Of a DNA stretch of 64,000 nucleotides, positions 54,901 through 62,843 are shown piece after piece; positions within the stretch are counted from its first letter, which is position 1; every line of letters starts with the position of its first letter. The notes under the pieces are model-generated. The model did no database searches, was not told where the DNA came from, and saw only the letters and a program-made list of their open reading frames with translations. Made by a program: the position numbers and the translations under genes. This stretch comes from Nelumbo lutea (taxonomy: Eukaryota > Streptophyta > Magnoliopsida > Proteales > Nelumbonaceae), in NCBI GenBank assembly GCA_022828595.1, contig JAKGHH010000008.1, positions 6,313,728-6,377,727 on the forward strand. Reading direction: 5' to 3'.

Positions 54901-57900
54901 TGCTTGTTAACCCAAGTTTATCGAATCTTTAATGCCTACACAGTTCAGATCTCGTATAATTGGGATAAAAAGGGTCATCACCCAATGTTGGTCATACGTG
55001 TTCAAAACGTTCGTGCTTGTAAAAGATGATACTATAGAAATAGTATTGTTATAAGTACATAAATATAAAGACATACAAGTCTTATGCATCTATCTAAATA
55101 TATATATATATATGCCGACATGGACCAATCAATATCCGTATACATATACATGAATATATAGGAAAAAATCAAGAAAACCAAGTATTGTAAATAATATTTG
55201 AAACAATAAAGTATATAAATTAATTATATAATACTGTTGACATCCTTTTAATGCTAATACAGCACTGCCATCCAATGTTGCAACGTTTGCAAAAAGGCAG
55301 TGTTCCTTCAGTCTGTAATATGAAGGACCTTTCTCTTGCAATGGTGAAATAGGAGCAGTGCAGCATGGTCAAAACTTTACCACCTTGGCCTAGAGTCATA
55401 CTAGAGAGGAGTGAGGAAACACTTAAGGGGCTGTGGATATACTGTTGTTTAGGTTATAATAATAACAGAAAAGCTACAGAGTGGCAAAAGCCAAACTACC
55501 CATCAAGGCATGGTCCAAAACCGGTTCATCCCATGTGAAAGTCCAAACGCCATTTGGGTAGCATTATATATGTATCTTCAAGTATCAAGTTTCTAGTTTA
55601 ACTTGCACTGAAATCACATTTAACATATCAGTAGCATTGTCCACACAAGAAAACTAAAGTAAATGGATATACACAGTGTGAAATACATATACAACACATC
55701 TAGACATGCTGTATGTCTAAGAACTTAAATTATCATTCCTTGTTCCCAGAAAATCCCAAGATATATACAAATTCCCCACATCTACAATTCCACTTGTATC
55801 AAGTCAATTGTCTATAACAATTTATGATCTATAAATTTATTTTCTGATAACTAGGTTTTTTTTCATATTAGCACGATCTGGAGAACTGTCTACGCAAATC
55901 CAAATCACAACATCTCACACCATCCATTTGTATGACAGCAAATTATTAAATATTTTAAGATTGCAGATTGTTGAAGAATATAGATAACCTATACCACTAG
56001 GACAATACCGTTATATACCATATGCTATATCTCTTTCCTTACCTTCATATGATACTTTCTTTACCTGGCAGCCATTAATAAAACATTCTCATAATTCACT
56101 TATCAGATGTAAATAAAACTGATATGCCACCAGTTGTGACAAATAATTATCGAAACCAGGATGGATATCAAACAGAAAAGCAGATGGCAGACCAAACTGA
56201 TTATGTGCATAAAACTGGGTTGAACTAATGATATTAATAAGTAAATAAAATTTAAATATCTATCTCTTTCCTCTCAAGATATTTACCTCTGGGATAGGAC
56301 TTTTAACTTCCATAATCCTTTTCCCCCACTCCCTCTCTTCCTCTCTTCCTCTCTTCACTCTCTCCCTCCACCTCTTTCAACTTTTCCCGTCCACTCTTCC
56401 AATCCCTCCCTCAACTTCATAATCCCAATCTTCCATTTTTCTTGCAACTTTTTTTCCCTCATAAAAATCAGTTGAATGGCTAAGTTATAACCAAACAATT
56501 GAGCATGCTGCATGTTTTAAGTGTTGGATGAATTCAATCAAGATAAAGGAATGGACCAGATTTTGAATGAACTCATCTAATAGGAGAGTTGAGAATTCCT
56601 AGGTTTCCGATTTCAAAATGCTGGACTAATCTCAGTTGGTTAACCATAATAAATGCAAAACCAGACCAAGATAAAGTTATCAAGAATGTCCTATAAAGAT
56701 TCAAGTTGCTTTTGGAAAGAAATCAGGCATCACCAACAATAGGGGTGCAAGTCAGGTTTCCTGAGTTGAAGAATTTTAACATCAGGCTTGAGTCCATTCA
56801 AAATTTAAAAAATGCTTAACCCAACTAGACCCAAGTTGCACTTCTATGCCCTAATAAATTTAAAAACGTCTTACAGGGATATTCCAAGTAGACAAGACTT
56901 ACTTGTGCATATTTACCCAACTTACTCCAGGCTTCATCATAGAAATGACTGTATTGTGAGCCTTAAGTACAGCCTGCAAGTCACAAGTCCTTTTACTAAG
57001 AAAAACAAGAAACTTCTAATGATGAGAAACTAGAAGATATTCATCCAATTAGTAAATAAGTACAAATAGAGGAAATGCCAGAAAGACTATTGGAATCTGA
57101 TAACTACTTTAGAATAAGGTACTTACATTATAAATTAGAAACTGATCACATGTAAATTTGCCATTAACCTGCACCGGATTGCAAATAAGTGCATTATTAG
57201 AACAATAAACTAAAAAGAGACAGTTCAATAGCCATGTTTTGCAATTGCCAAAAGAACTAAAAAACAGATAAGAAAAAAACTACATTCCACACTCTGGCAC
57301 AAAGCATGGTAATTCTAAGAGAAAGACTTCATTTAAGATACTAAGGCTTTTTTTTCCTTTCTCTTTTCCTTTTCCCGAAATAATATTAGAATAGTTGCAA
57401 TCTCCAGAGTGGAAACACAATGCTTGAAAGTAGAATTAGAAAAGTAACAAGCAAGGGAGGGCGATGTGCTTTAAGATGCAAGGAAAATTTACAAATTAAT
57501 ATAAGTACAATCTTGTGTACTTGCCACCTACTTTTTATCTTCTTGTATTAAAAAAACGCAGAATGCAACATGGTTGGAAAATGGAATAGCCTGAGGGATT
57601 TCAAAAAAAAATGTAATTAGAGTATTTACCCCATGGTAATACAACCTTCCCTCATCTATCACAGAGACAGAGATGTGTGTGATTATGCAGTTGTTTGTTT
57701 GTGCAAGCTTAACTTACCATCCATCAAAAGGAAATTTACTAGTAGGCACCAAGTTCTTTACCCAGTAACTCCAAGCAACATGTAAAATCATTAGAACTCC
57801 ATGGCCCCAACGTGATTGAAAACTAAGTTTTTTTCTCCTTTGATTGGTAACCAGACATTTTATTAATATGCGGAAAAAGAATGGCATATAATACAAATTT

Positions 57901-60900
57901 CCCAAGCACTCATTCATGACCAAATTGTCCTTAATGATGAAAATGTTTCCTGGGACTCCCTTTCTCAGCACTCAATACCCATTAAACTCGTCCATTAATT
58001 CACCACAAATAGAAATAACCCCAGTTTTTTAACTCTAGCATGAAACTTTTTTTATAAGTAATCAATAACTGAAGCCATTACAAGCATCCCTTAGAGAGAC
58101 ACTAGATGCTACCTCTCCCAAGAAAAAAAGAAGTTACATATTACATTTGAGCCCAATACAAATGGTTTCTATTCACCCCTTGTGTAGCTAAAGCATCAGT
58201 CATCATATTAGCCAATCTTCTTACCCATTATATCCCCATGTTCATATTTCTAGTGAGCCATTTAAATTTCTTCATTTCTCCTCTGTAGCCCACTGGGCCC
58301 AAGAGCAAAGCAATAATTTTTTTTTTTTTGAAAAAGGTAAGGTAATTTTATTAAGATATGAAAATAGGGTACAAATAGGCCCCTTTTAAGAGAAACTAGG
58401 ACCGAAACCCAGATTACAGTACAACGGGCTCCAAACTCCCTGGTTTGGAAACCTTTTACAGATGCAGTCCAAGACGCCACTTTGCCAAAAGAATTAGAAA
58501 TGAGGTTGTCTACTTCCTTAGCCTTGTTCTGAAACACTCTATTGTTTCTCTCCGCCCAGATGGTGCTGATCGCTGCTGTAGGAATTGATCTCCATACACT
58601 TTTGGCCAACTTGGAAAGCCTTAAACAATCCCAGCACCATAGCAGACCCAACACTGACTTTGGCATGGCCCAGGATAATCCCATGGAAGAAAGATAGCGA
58701 TTCAATAAAGACATCAAAACAGAACAGTGGAGGAACAAATGATTATTGTCCTCTTCCTGCTGACCGCATAACACAATGTAAAACTTGAATCTGCAATCCT
58801 CTCCTCACCAGGCTTTTCTTAGTAAGGCATCACCCCAGACAAGAGCATTTACTTAGGTAGGGGCTGCTGCATTCCAGATGGTAGCATCTGGAAATTCAGG
58901 TCTGTTACCTACTTCCAAATTTCTGGCAAAGGACCTCACTGAAAATGATCCGTCTGTACTCCAGATCCAGCTCCAACTATCTTCTTCCAGCAGGTTTATG
59001 ATCTGATTGGATATCAGCTCAAACATCTCCCTCACTTGATTAATTTCCCAACCCTGGAAGTTTCTTCTGAATGAGGGGCTCCAAATGATGGAGTTGTTTA
59101 AGACTTCATAGCACTCAACCACCAAAGCTTCCTGATTGTCAGCCAGGAGGTACAACTGAGGAAACAACTCTGCCAAAGACCTTTCTGAACACCCTTTGTC
59201 TTTCCAGAGTTTTCAACGCTGACCATTTCCCACCTTCAGAACCAGACTCCTATTCAGAAAAGGATACAAATCCATGATCTTCTTCCAAAGGGAGCACCCT
59301 AGGGAATTAACACTAGAGCTAGTTATACAGTCACCTCTGTCAGTGTCATATTTAGCTGCAACCAATTTCCTCCACCAGCTATCCTTCTCTGTCCCAAACC
59401 TCCAGATCCATTTTCCAAGGAGGGCTTTATTAAATATTTTCAGCTTTCTAATCCTCAGACCCCCTTTGCCTTTGGGAGAACAAATTTGGTCACAACTTAC
59501 CAAGTGAATTCTTTTTTCCTCATCCCAACCTTTCCATAAAAAATCTCTCTGGAGGGGCCTGGGTTACCTCCTATATTTCAAATTACCCCTCGTATTCCAA
59601 AGGGGTCTGGGTTACCTTGACTGCTTCCATCAAAATTAACTCCACATATCCTTCAGAAAGCGGCAACTACTCTTTTTCTTTTGATAATTGAAGTTAGATT
59701 TCATTAAATCTGAAAATATAATCATTACAAGCATCCCTTAGAGAGGCACAAGATGCTACCTCTCTATAAACAAAACAGAAAAATTACAAGTGAGCCCAAA
59801 ACAAAGATTGTCTATTCAACCCTTCACCCCTTGCTTGGCTAGAGTATCAGCTAACCCATTTGCTGATCTCCTCAACCATTGTATCCTCAAATTCATATTC
59901 TTGGTGATCCATAAGAACCTTTTTAATTCATCCCTGTAGCACCAAATCACAGATTCTGGATCCTTTAACAAACCCACCACCAATTTTGAGTACCCTTCAA
60001 TCACCAAATTGGTTATGTTCAGCTCATTTGCAAATTGTGCTCCTCGAAAGGCTGCAAGCAATTCTGCCTTGAGAGAATCCCCATACCCCAGTGGACCAGA
60101 AAACAAGGCTATTAATTTGTCTTCTATGTCTCTCACAACCCCTCCTATACCAGCAGGTCCTGGAAGTGGCAACCACACTGAGTTACCTTTTCCTTCTCAA
60201 ACAAGCTTCTAGCCACCACCTCCCATTTTCTCCATATATCATCAAAAGAAACTGTAAAAAGGCGTCCATGGTTCTAATCCAGTGATTACCCTGGACAACA
60301 CACAATCTCTAACCTCTTCTTTGCTGCCTTCATGCATCTCCACATAATTCTTCTCCTTTTAATAATACTCTTTTTTCTTAGAAAGCTTAGTTTCATGAAA
60401 AGCTATTCATTGAAGAAGTAGGGCCCAACCAAATGGCCTTTGACCAGGAAGAAAGGAGAATAAAGAGCCACGGCCTTGAAAAAACACAAACAAGAAAAGA
60501 GGCATCTGAGACCATTGAGACCAAAGAACAAACTTTCCTATCCATCATAGATTGGATAAAAACATCGGTAAGGCAGTGTGCAAGAGAACTAGCCTTAAGT
60601 TGATGCACTCCTTGGCAACCATGTAGCAGAAAACTCAAGTTGATGGTTAATGATAAGAAGAGAGCAAATTGAATTGGATTATATACTCACAGGGAACGAA
60701 CATGTTATGTCAGAACCATAAAAATGATACTCAGCTCCCATATCTAGCAGTGTCATATCTCCATCGTTTAAGGTCTGCAAACAAGCTATGAGAAATTTAA
60801 AATCACAGACCAATATCACAAATGTACTAACTTATTAGGAATTTCTACAATAAAATGAAATCTGAACTTAACCATTACCTTCCAACAAACTAAAAAACAC

Positions 60901-62843
60901 AAGAAAAAATGTTAGTAACAATGGATCAAGTAAGGTATTTCTATTAGCACTAAATGAAAGTTCAACAAACAAACAAACAAACAACACTCTCAATGAACAA
61001 TGAGAAAGGATAATAATAATGCAGGCATTGTTAAAAGCAAAAAATGGAATTTCTCAAAGCATTTGTTTTTGAGTCCATAAAGGAGAAAACTTTGTTATTT
61101 CCAAGGAGTATTTAATTCCACATGATTTGCAGAATTCAATTGTGTCACTGTCACTCCACTGAATGTATATAATAAGTTTATCTCACCCAGAAAAGAAAAA
61201 GCAATTACAATTGAGTGCAGGATAGCTCCATTTACCCCTTGCTTGGCCAAAAAAGTGTCAGTCAAGCCATTTGCCAACCTGGGTACCCACTGATAGCTTA
61301 TCAACATACTCAACTGAATATTTTGGCTGCTTAGTATTAAATACTTGATTTTTTTTGTCAATAGCAATAAAGATTATTGAGGATATTTCTTGATGAAATG
61401 GTAACATTTTGAGCTGAAAAGCAAAAAACATAGGATTGTTATGCCAGCAAATAGACAAGAGCTGATTTAGAGGGGTCAGAGTGAGGAAGGACAGGATGAT
61501 CTTTCACAAATTTAACTTGCTTATTATATTATCATTCTTTTTAGGGGCCATTACTTGATGTAATGATACAATCTCAGGCTAGCATGCATGAGAATGCAGG
61601 TTCAAGTCTGAGGATGACCACCTTGTGTGGAAAAAAAAATGCCAAAGGTTAGGATCATACCCAGTCTACCCTACCAAGACCCCAGAGAACTGGGAACGAC
61701 ATTGAGTAATGGCCTTGATAATATCATCTTTCTTTTAAAGAAATAATAACAAATGAAAAACTGAAATAACTGAGTTAAAAGTTTGTCTATATTAGCTGGA
61801 CAACTGGAAGGCATTAATTCTGAAATATTTTAAAACGATGCTTCTAGGAAAAAAATGGAAAGAAAATCAATGCTTAAGGAGTCAAATACAACAAATAGCA
61901 AAATCTTTTTTAAAAGGGACGTCCTCGCTCTTTGGTATTGATTCCACCAAATATTTAACAGTAAACAAGTTCAAGAATGAAGAAAATATTAAACATAATA
62001 TCTAACATACCCTATCATTTGGAGCAGCTGCATGACCATAATGGAGAACAGCACTGCAAATAAAAAGTAAAATTACTTCAAAATTGATAGCAATTATGGT
62101 TGAGATTGGAGACGTAAACATGCTTCTATTTCATTCGCCAGTCCACTCCTTTTTTATGTTTATCTATAGTTCAGGATATCTTCATCAAAGTGCATTTTGG
62201 CTACTTTTTATTATCTCAAGTATCTGTCAGATCTAGCAATAAAATGCCGTAGAAGATGAGTCACTTCTGTCATTATAGCTTAGAAAGTCCTTGCTGTTTT
62301 GTTCTTTTTACCAGATGTCAATGAATTGAGCCAGGTGGCATCCACTTGAGATTCAGCAGCACTCTCCATCTGGATAGTATCCAAATAATACTGGATTTTT
62401 TTCAATATCCAAATAACACTAAATACTTATCCCAAAAGAATAGATGTTAAGATTTTCAAGAAAGAAAACAAACAAATGATAAATTCAAGTATTTTTCATA
62501 ATATAATAATAGAAAGGCAAGGGATGAATGACAAGGTAAAGAGGGAAAGGTGATGTTTTGTTTGTGTAGACCCAGTCACAAGCTGCATATTTCCACAACT
62601 GTCGTGTATGTTATTTATGTGCAGAGTAAGTTTGTGATGTGTGCGTACTTGTGCACCTGTAAATGCGTCTGTGGATGATAAATAAATAAAAAAAGTACAA
62701 GAAAAAAATCCTTACCTATTATCACCAGTAGCACAAATACATGTGTATGAACAATGCCTACAACCACCATACATGTAAATGTGGTGAAGAAATATGCTTT
62801 CCAACTGATATTCTTTCATGTCCACTCTTGCTTTCCTCATAAC
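31332..62843 (-). CDS. PEPD: Xaa-Pro dipeptidase (prolidase), M24 family, 3' ten exons
   Basis: Exons from high to low: 62843-62716, 62053-62011, 60774-60691, 57168-57127, 56973-56903, 34863-34810, 34716-34611, 34478-34410, 33406-33263 and 31472-31332 (TAA at 31334-31332). All have GT-AG borders and phases that join exactly, giving 293 residues that match the C-terminal catalytic pita-bread domain. Prolidase cleaves Xaa-Pro dipeptides in the cytosol with two Mn ions. All five metal ligands of the family are present: D in LLDMGAEY, D in [10 protein letters not shown] in [11 protein letters not shown] in VEPGCYF and E in [26 protein letters not shown] is also typical. The N-terminal half (about 190 residues in relatives) is not found before position 64000. 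The gene contains a 22-kb intron full of retrotransposons. I recall At4g29490 as the Arabidopsis counterpart. Confidence 0.93.
31681..31772. mobile_element. ATGTTTGG-TIR MITE, copy 3
   Basis: About 92 bp, begins ggctgtgtttagtttgaagg and ends ccttcaaatcaaacacagc, with 'gtagggaaagg' mirrored inside. Lies in the last intron of the prolidase gene. Confidence 0.55.
32585..32800 (+). repeat. tRNA-derived SINE with internal duplication
   Basis: Box-A-like 'gcttggtgcaaca', box-B-like 'caggttttagtct', then 'gtggccactttgtgct' and 'atgtcaaaggttaggtc'. The last block is repeated after a T-rich insert as 'atgtcaaacattaggtc'. It is the same family as 61545-61710. It lies in the last prolidase intron. Confidence 0.6.
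35632..36834 (-). pseudogene. Copia-1 reverse transcriptase and RNase H (broken)
   Basis: The RT block 36834-35941 starts at [19 protein letters not shown] and includes [45 protein letters not shown] and the catalytic YVDD in [13 protein letters not shown]. After a stop at 35938 the RNase H part continues (35937-35632: [31 protein letters not shown]) to a second stop, after which [13 protein letters not shown] sequence goes on to about 35330. Two in-frame stops break RT from RNase H and RNase H from its end. Confidence 0.85.
37352..38578 (-). pseudogene. Copia-1 protease remnant and integrase (broken)
   Basis: The block 38578-37757 begins in the protease-integrase linker ([13 protein letters not shown]). 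It then shows the integrase zinc finger [18 protein letters not shown] and the catalytic core [24 protein letters not shown] and [10 protein letters not shown]. It stops at 37757. The C-terminal part continues in another frame (37615-37352: [13 protein letters not shown], [20 protein letters not shown]). The integrase would join the cDNA to host DNA; a stop separates the catalytic core from its C-terminal region. Confidence 0.8.
38606..39702 (-). pseudogene. Copia-1 gag with zinc knuckle (broken)
   Basis: It starts [10 protein letters not shown] at 39702. The first block has the Copia gag pattern [16 protein letters not shown] and [14 protein letters not shown] and stops near 39310. The frame then shifts (block 39313-39113, [22 protein letters not shown]) and shifts again before the zinc knuckle [14 protein letters not shown] (C-X2-C-X4-H-X4-C) in 39037-38606. 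Gag would form the particle shell around the RNA. At least two interruptions make it non-functional as read. Confidence 0.8.
40507..41640. other. Intron spacer with decayed repeats
   Basis: The ends carry 'ggtgccaag..ggtgacc' (40519) and 'gtcaccaaggcatatgcc' (41390), so a decayed TIR element of about 900 bp may lie here; similar words recur near 16830 and 63290. A fragment at 41027-41092 (cctctctaagggatgcttg..aaaaaaaa) is the 3' end of a LINE like that at 58045 and 59680. No gene. Confidence 0.4.
42410..42705 (-). pseudogene. Gypsy integrase tail with chromodomain
   Basis: The minus-strand frame reads [11 protein letters not shown] (integrase C-terminus), then [20 protein letters not shown], then [20 protein letters not shown]. 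This is the chromodomain pattern of plant chromoviruses (aromatic residues Y, W and W at the cage positions). It would steer integration toward modified histones. It is out of frame with the upstream integrase part at 42943-42635, which overlaps it. Confidence 0.75.
42635..43870 (-). pseudogene. Gypsy integrase (broken)
   Basis: In 43870-43109 the zinc-binding HHCC module ([20 protein letters not shown] then CAVCQQQK) is followed by the core ([47 protein letters not shown]). The catalytic D and D are visible and the open part ends just after YHPQSDG at a stop. The continuation after a frame change (42943-42635: ALLEVEAQLL-like, [34 protein letters not shown]) is the C-terminal GPY/F region. 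Two frames are needed, so it is not functional as one protein. Confidence 0.82.
43989..44951 (-). pseudogene. Gypsy reverse transcriptase and RNase H (broken)
   Basis: In 44951-44361 the RT reads [50 protein letters not shown], [13 protein letters not shown] and the catalytic FFDDIL motif. The frame is lost near 44360 and resumes for the RNase H-type part 44219-43989 ([17 protein letters not shown]), which is shifted again after VVVMHQ. The frame just upstream of 44951 (PYRYPHFQK type) is also interrupted. Confidence 0.82.
45457..45847 (-). pseudogene. Copia-3 RNase H C-terminal part
   Basis: [20 protein letters not shown] and [14 protein letters not shown] read in 45847-45644. The end, [19 protein letters not shown] and [20 protein letters not shown], is in another frame to 45457. 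It is separated from the RT-containing frame by a stop near 45884 and by one frame change near 45660. Confidence 0.75.
45884..46783 (-). CDS. Copia-3 chimeric protease-RT open frame (integrase deleted)
   Basis: A continuous 299-residue frame starts in the protease ([19 protein letters not shown]; family motif DSGASDHMTG, with G changed to R) and passes within about ten residues into the middle of reverse transcriptase ([20 protein letters not shown]). It continues through [14 protein letters not shown], the catalytic YVDD in [13 protein letters not shown] and [10 protein letters not shown] to [12 protein letters not shown] at the start of RNase H. Normal Copia polyproteins have about 500 residues of integrase and the RT fingers in this gap. 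The deletion has kept the frame. It probably has no activity, since part of RT is missing. Confidence 0.85.
   Translation of the reverse strand: MACLASTPNPWIIDSRASDHMTGTPGVFSSLTHWPLHQLDIKNAFLHGDLLEEVYMEQPPGFVAQGEDGKVCKLKKAIYGFKQSPRAWFGKFNEVVKKFGMKQCQVDHSVFSFDSSAGKIILVVYVDDIVVIGNDKMGIDRLKAFLQEHFQTKDLGNLKYFLGIEVARTKHGINLCQRKYVLDLLEETGLLGTKPAETPMETNTRLSSDIGEVFEDPDRYRRLVGKLNYLTITRPDISFAVSVVSQFMQKPLVPHWNAVLRIVMYLKGAPGRGLLYRSGGKLVVEGYTDADWAGSMFDR
46838..47863 (-). pseudogene. Copia-3 gag with zinc knuckle
   Basis: A true ATG (47863) opens [20 protein letters not shown], followed by [40 protein letters not shown] and [14 protein letters not shown], the Copia gag pattern. A stop near 47381 separates this from the second block (47269-46838), which has an RG-rich stretch and the zinc knuckle [14 protein letters not shown] (C-X2-C-X4-H-X4-C). 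The RG-rich segment resembles RNA-binding RGG tails. Confidence 0.8.
47938..48150 (-). repeat. Three tandem repeats of about 70 bp in the Copia-3 leader
   Basis: 'caccgaaatctgcacactga', 'agtattaaatg', 'aactgcaacaccaca' and 'accctaatcac' recur three times in the same order with about 70-bp spacing, just upstream (minus strand) of the gag start codon. Confidence 0.75.
48450..48888 (-). pseudogene. Gypsy gag N-terminal remnant
   Basis: Reading from the primer site, the minus strand gives [20 protein letters not shown], then [13 protein letters not shown], then [20 protein letters not shown] and [18 protein letters not shown] sequence. This matches plant Gypsy gag (KLDFPxFxGxDP-W). It is cut by the Copia-3 junction near 48300-48440 and includes stops. 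Confidence 0.65.
49256..50591 (-). pseudogene. Copia-2 reverse transcriptase/RNase H, split by a solo LTR
   Basis: The block 50591-50346 reads [20 protein letters not shown] and [22 protein letters not shown]-like sequence continues in the next frame to about 50183, where the solo LTR breaks it. It resumes at 49901 with [12 protein letters not shown], then the RNase H parts 49711-49511 and 49492-49256 ([40 protein letters not shown]). The Gypsy element cuts it at 49255, and the last residues, matching PEEQIADFL, lie on the other side near 42005-42030. Confidence 0.85.
49907..50177 (-). mobile_element. Solo LTR inside Copia-2 RT, TSD AAGGT
   Basis: 271 bp, plus strand TGATAT..CCAACA (TG..CA ends), flanked by identical AAGGT at 49902-49906 and 50178-50182. 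It interrupts the conserved RT segment between '..KEGIFVS' and '[12 protein letters not shown]'. No internal region or second LTR is present, so LTR-LTR recombination removed the rest. It has no obvious similarity to the other LTRs in the window. Confidence 0.88.
50595..50765. repeat. Insertion with three short repeats in Copia-2 RT
   Basis: 'gtgttcattctctgcttagatg', 'gtgttcattctctgtttag' and 'gtgttcattctctatttag' follow one another at about 60-bp spacing. The stretch sits between the RT N-terminal part (about 50800-51040) and the [10 protein letters not shown] block, replacing the LDVKNAF-coding bases. Confidence 0.6.
51062..52771 (-). pseudogene. Copia-2 integrase region (broken)
   Basis: The block 52771-52496 covers the protease-integrase linker ([36 protein letters not shown]). 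52514-51912 has the zinc finger and core ([57 protein letters not shown]). A frame change then occurs near the second catalytic Asp. 51846-51646 gives the C-terminal [20 protein letters not shown], and 51577-51062 the low-complexity Pro/Ser linker to RT. At least three interruptions. Confidence 0.8.
52790..53815 (-). pseudogene. Copia-2 gag with destroyed zinc knuckle
   Basis: 53815-53564 reads [34 protein letters not shown]; 53493-53203 reads [20 protein letters not shown] and [12 protein letters not shown]. At about 53000-53040 the zinc-knuckle position reads [12 protein letters not shown], where relatives have C-X2-C-X4-H-X4-C, so the cysteines are lost. Several frame changes. Confidence 0.75.
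54739..56902. other. Intron sequence between Copia-2 and the prolidase exon at 56903
   Basis: AT-rich intron DNA without a recognised gene. Includes a TA microsatellite near 55099-55112 and a CT/CCT-rich run at about 56320-56400. Confidence 0.5.
58045..58310 (-). pseudogene. LINE 3' fragment with RNase H end
   Basis: The minus strand reads [19 protein letters not shown], a stop, then [20 protein letters not shown], the C-terminal end of an L1-type RNase H domain, followed by a LINE 3' tail (aagcatcccttagagag) and an oligo-T run at 58049. It is cut at 58310 by the next LINE fragment. Confidence 0.65.
58311..59670 (-). pseudogene. LINE (L1-type) RT C-terminus and zf-RVT domain
   Basis: The poly-T at 58318-58330 marks the 3' end. 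From upstream: [20 protein letters not shown] and [19 protein letters not shown] (end of RT) in 59503-59213. [20 protein letters not shown] and [12 protein letters not shown] (zf-RVT start) lie in 59176-58853. The zinc-binding part [19 protein letters not shown] with [20 protein letters not shown] lies in 58774-58262. It is 5'-truncated and frame-broken. LINEs copy themselves by target-primed reverse transcription; this copy is dead. Confidence 0.75.
59671..60250 (-). pseudogene. LINE RNase H (RVT_3) fragment
   Basis: 60178-59816 reads [54 protein letters not shown] and [16 protein letters not shown]. This is the plant LINE-type RNase H fold; the usual EGDS motif reads EGYS, so a catalytic Asp is lost. 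The 3' tail with the 'aagcatcccttagagag' word and T-rich end lies at 59671-59760. Confidence 0.75.
60385..60625. other. Unclassified dispersed sequence
   Basis: GC-richer than its surroundings, with an open minus-strand frame ([19 protein letters not shown]) but no recognisable family. Possibly a transposon remnant. It precedes the prolidase exon at 60691. Confidence 0.3.
61095..61300 (-). pseudogene. Short LINE RNase H tail fragment
   Basis: The minus strand reads [20 protein letters not shown] followed by VNGAI, the same RNase H end as at 59816, truncated at both sides. Confidence 0.55.
61545..61710 (+). repeat. tRNA-derived SINE
   Basis: Box-A-like 'cttgatgtaatgat', box B 'caggttcaagtct', then 'atgaccaccttgtgt' and 'atgccaaaggttagg', matching the copy at 32585-32800 in order. 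In a prolidase intron. Confidence 0.6.

Larger units (their letters stand above)
34864..56902 (-). other. PEPD: 22,039-nt prolidase intron holding nested retrotransposons
   Basis: The donor is CAA|GTAAGTC at 56902 and the acceptor is tttcag|ATTAGC at 34864. The split codon (phase 2) rejoins as HKLAERI, the expected prolidase sequence, so both borders are trustworthy. About 18.6 kb of it is the two outer Copia elements and what they contain. The remaining parts (40507-41640 and 54739-56902) show no gene. Confidence 0.9.
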
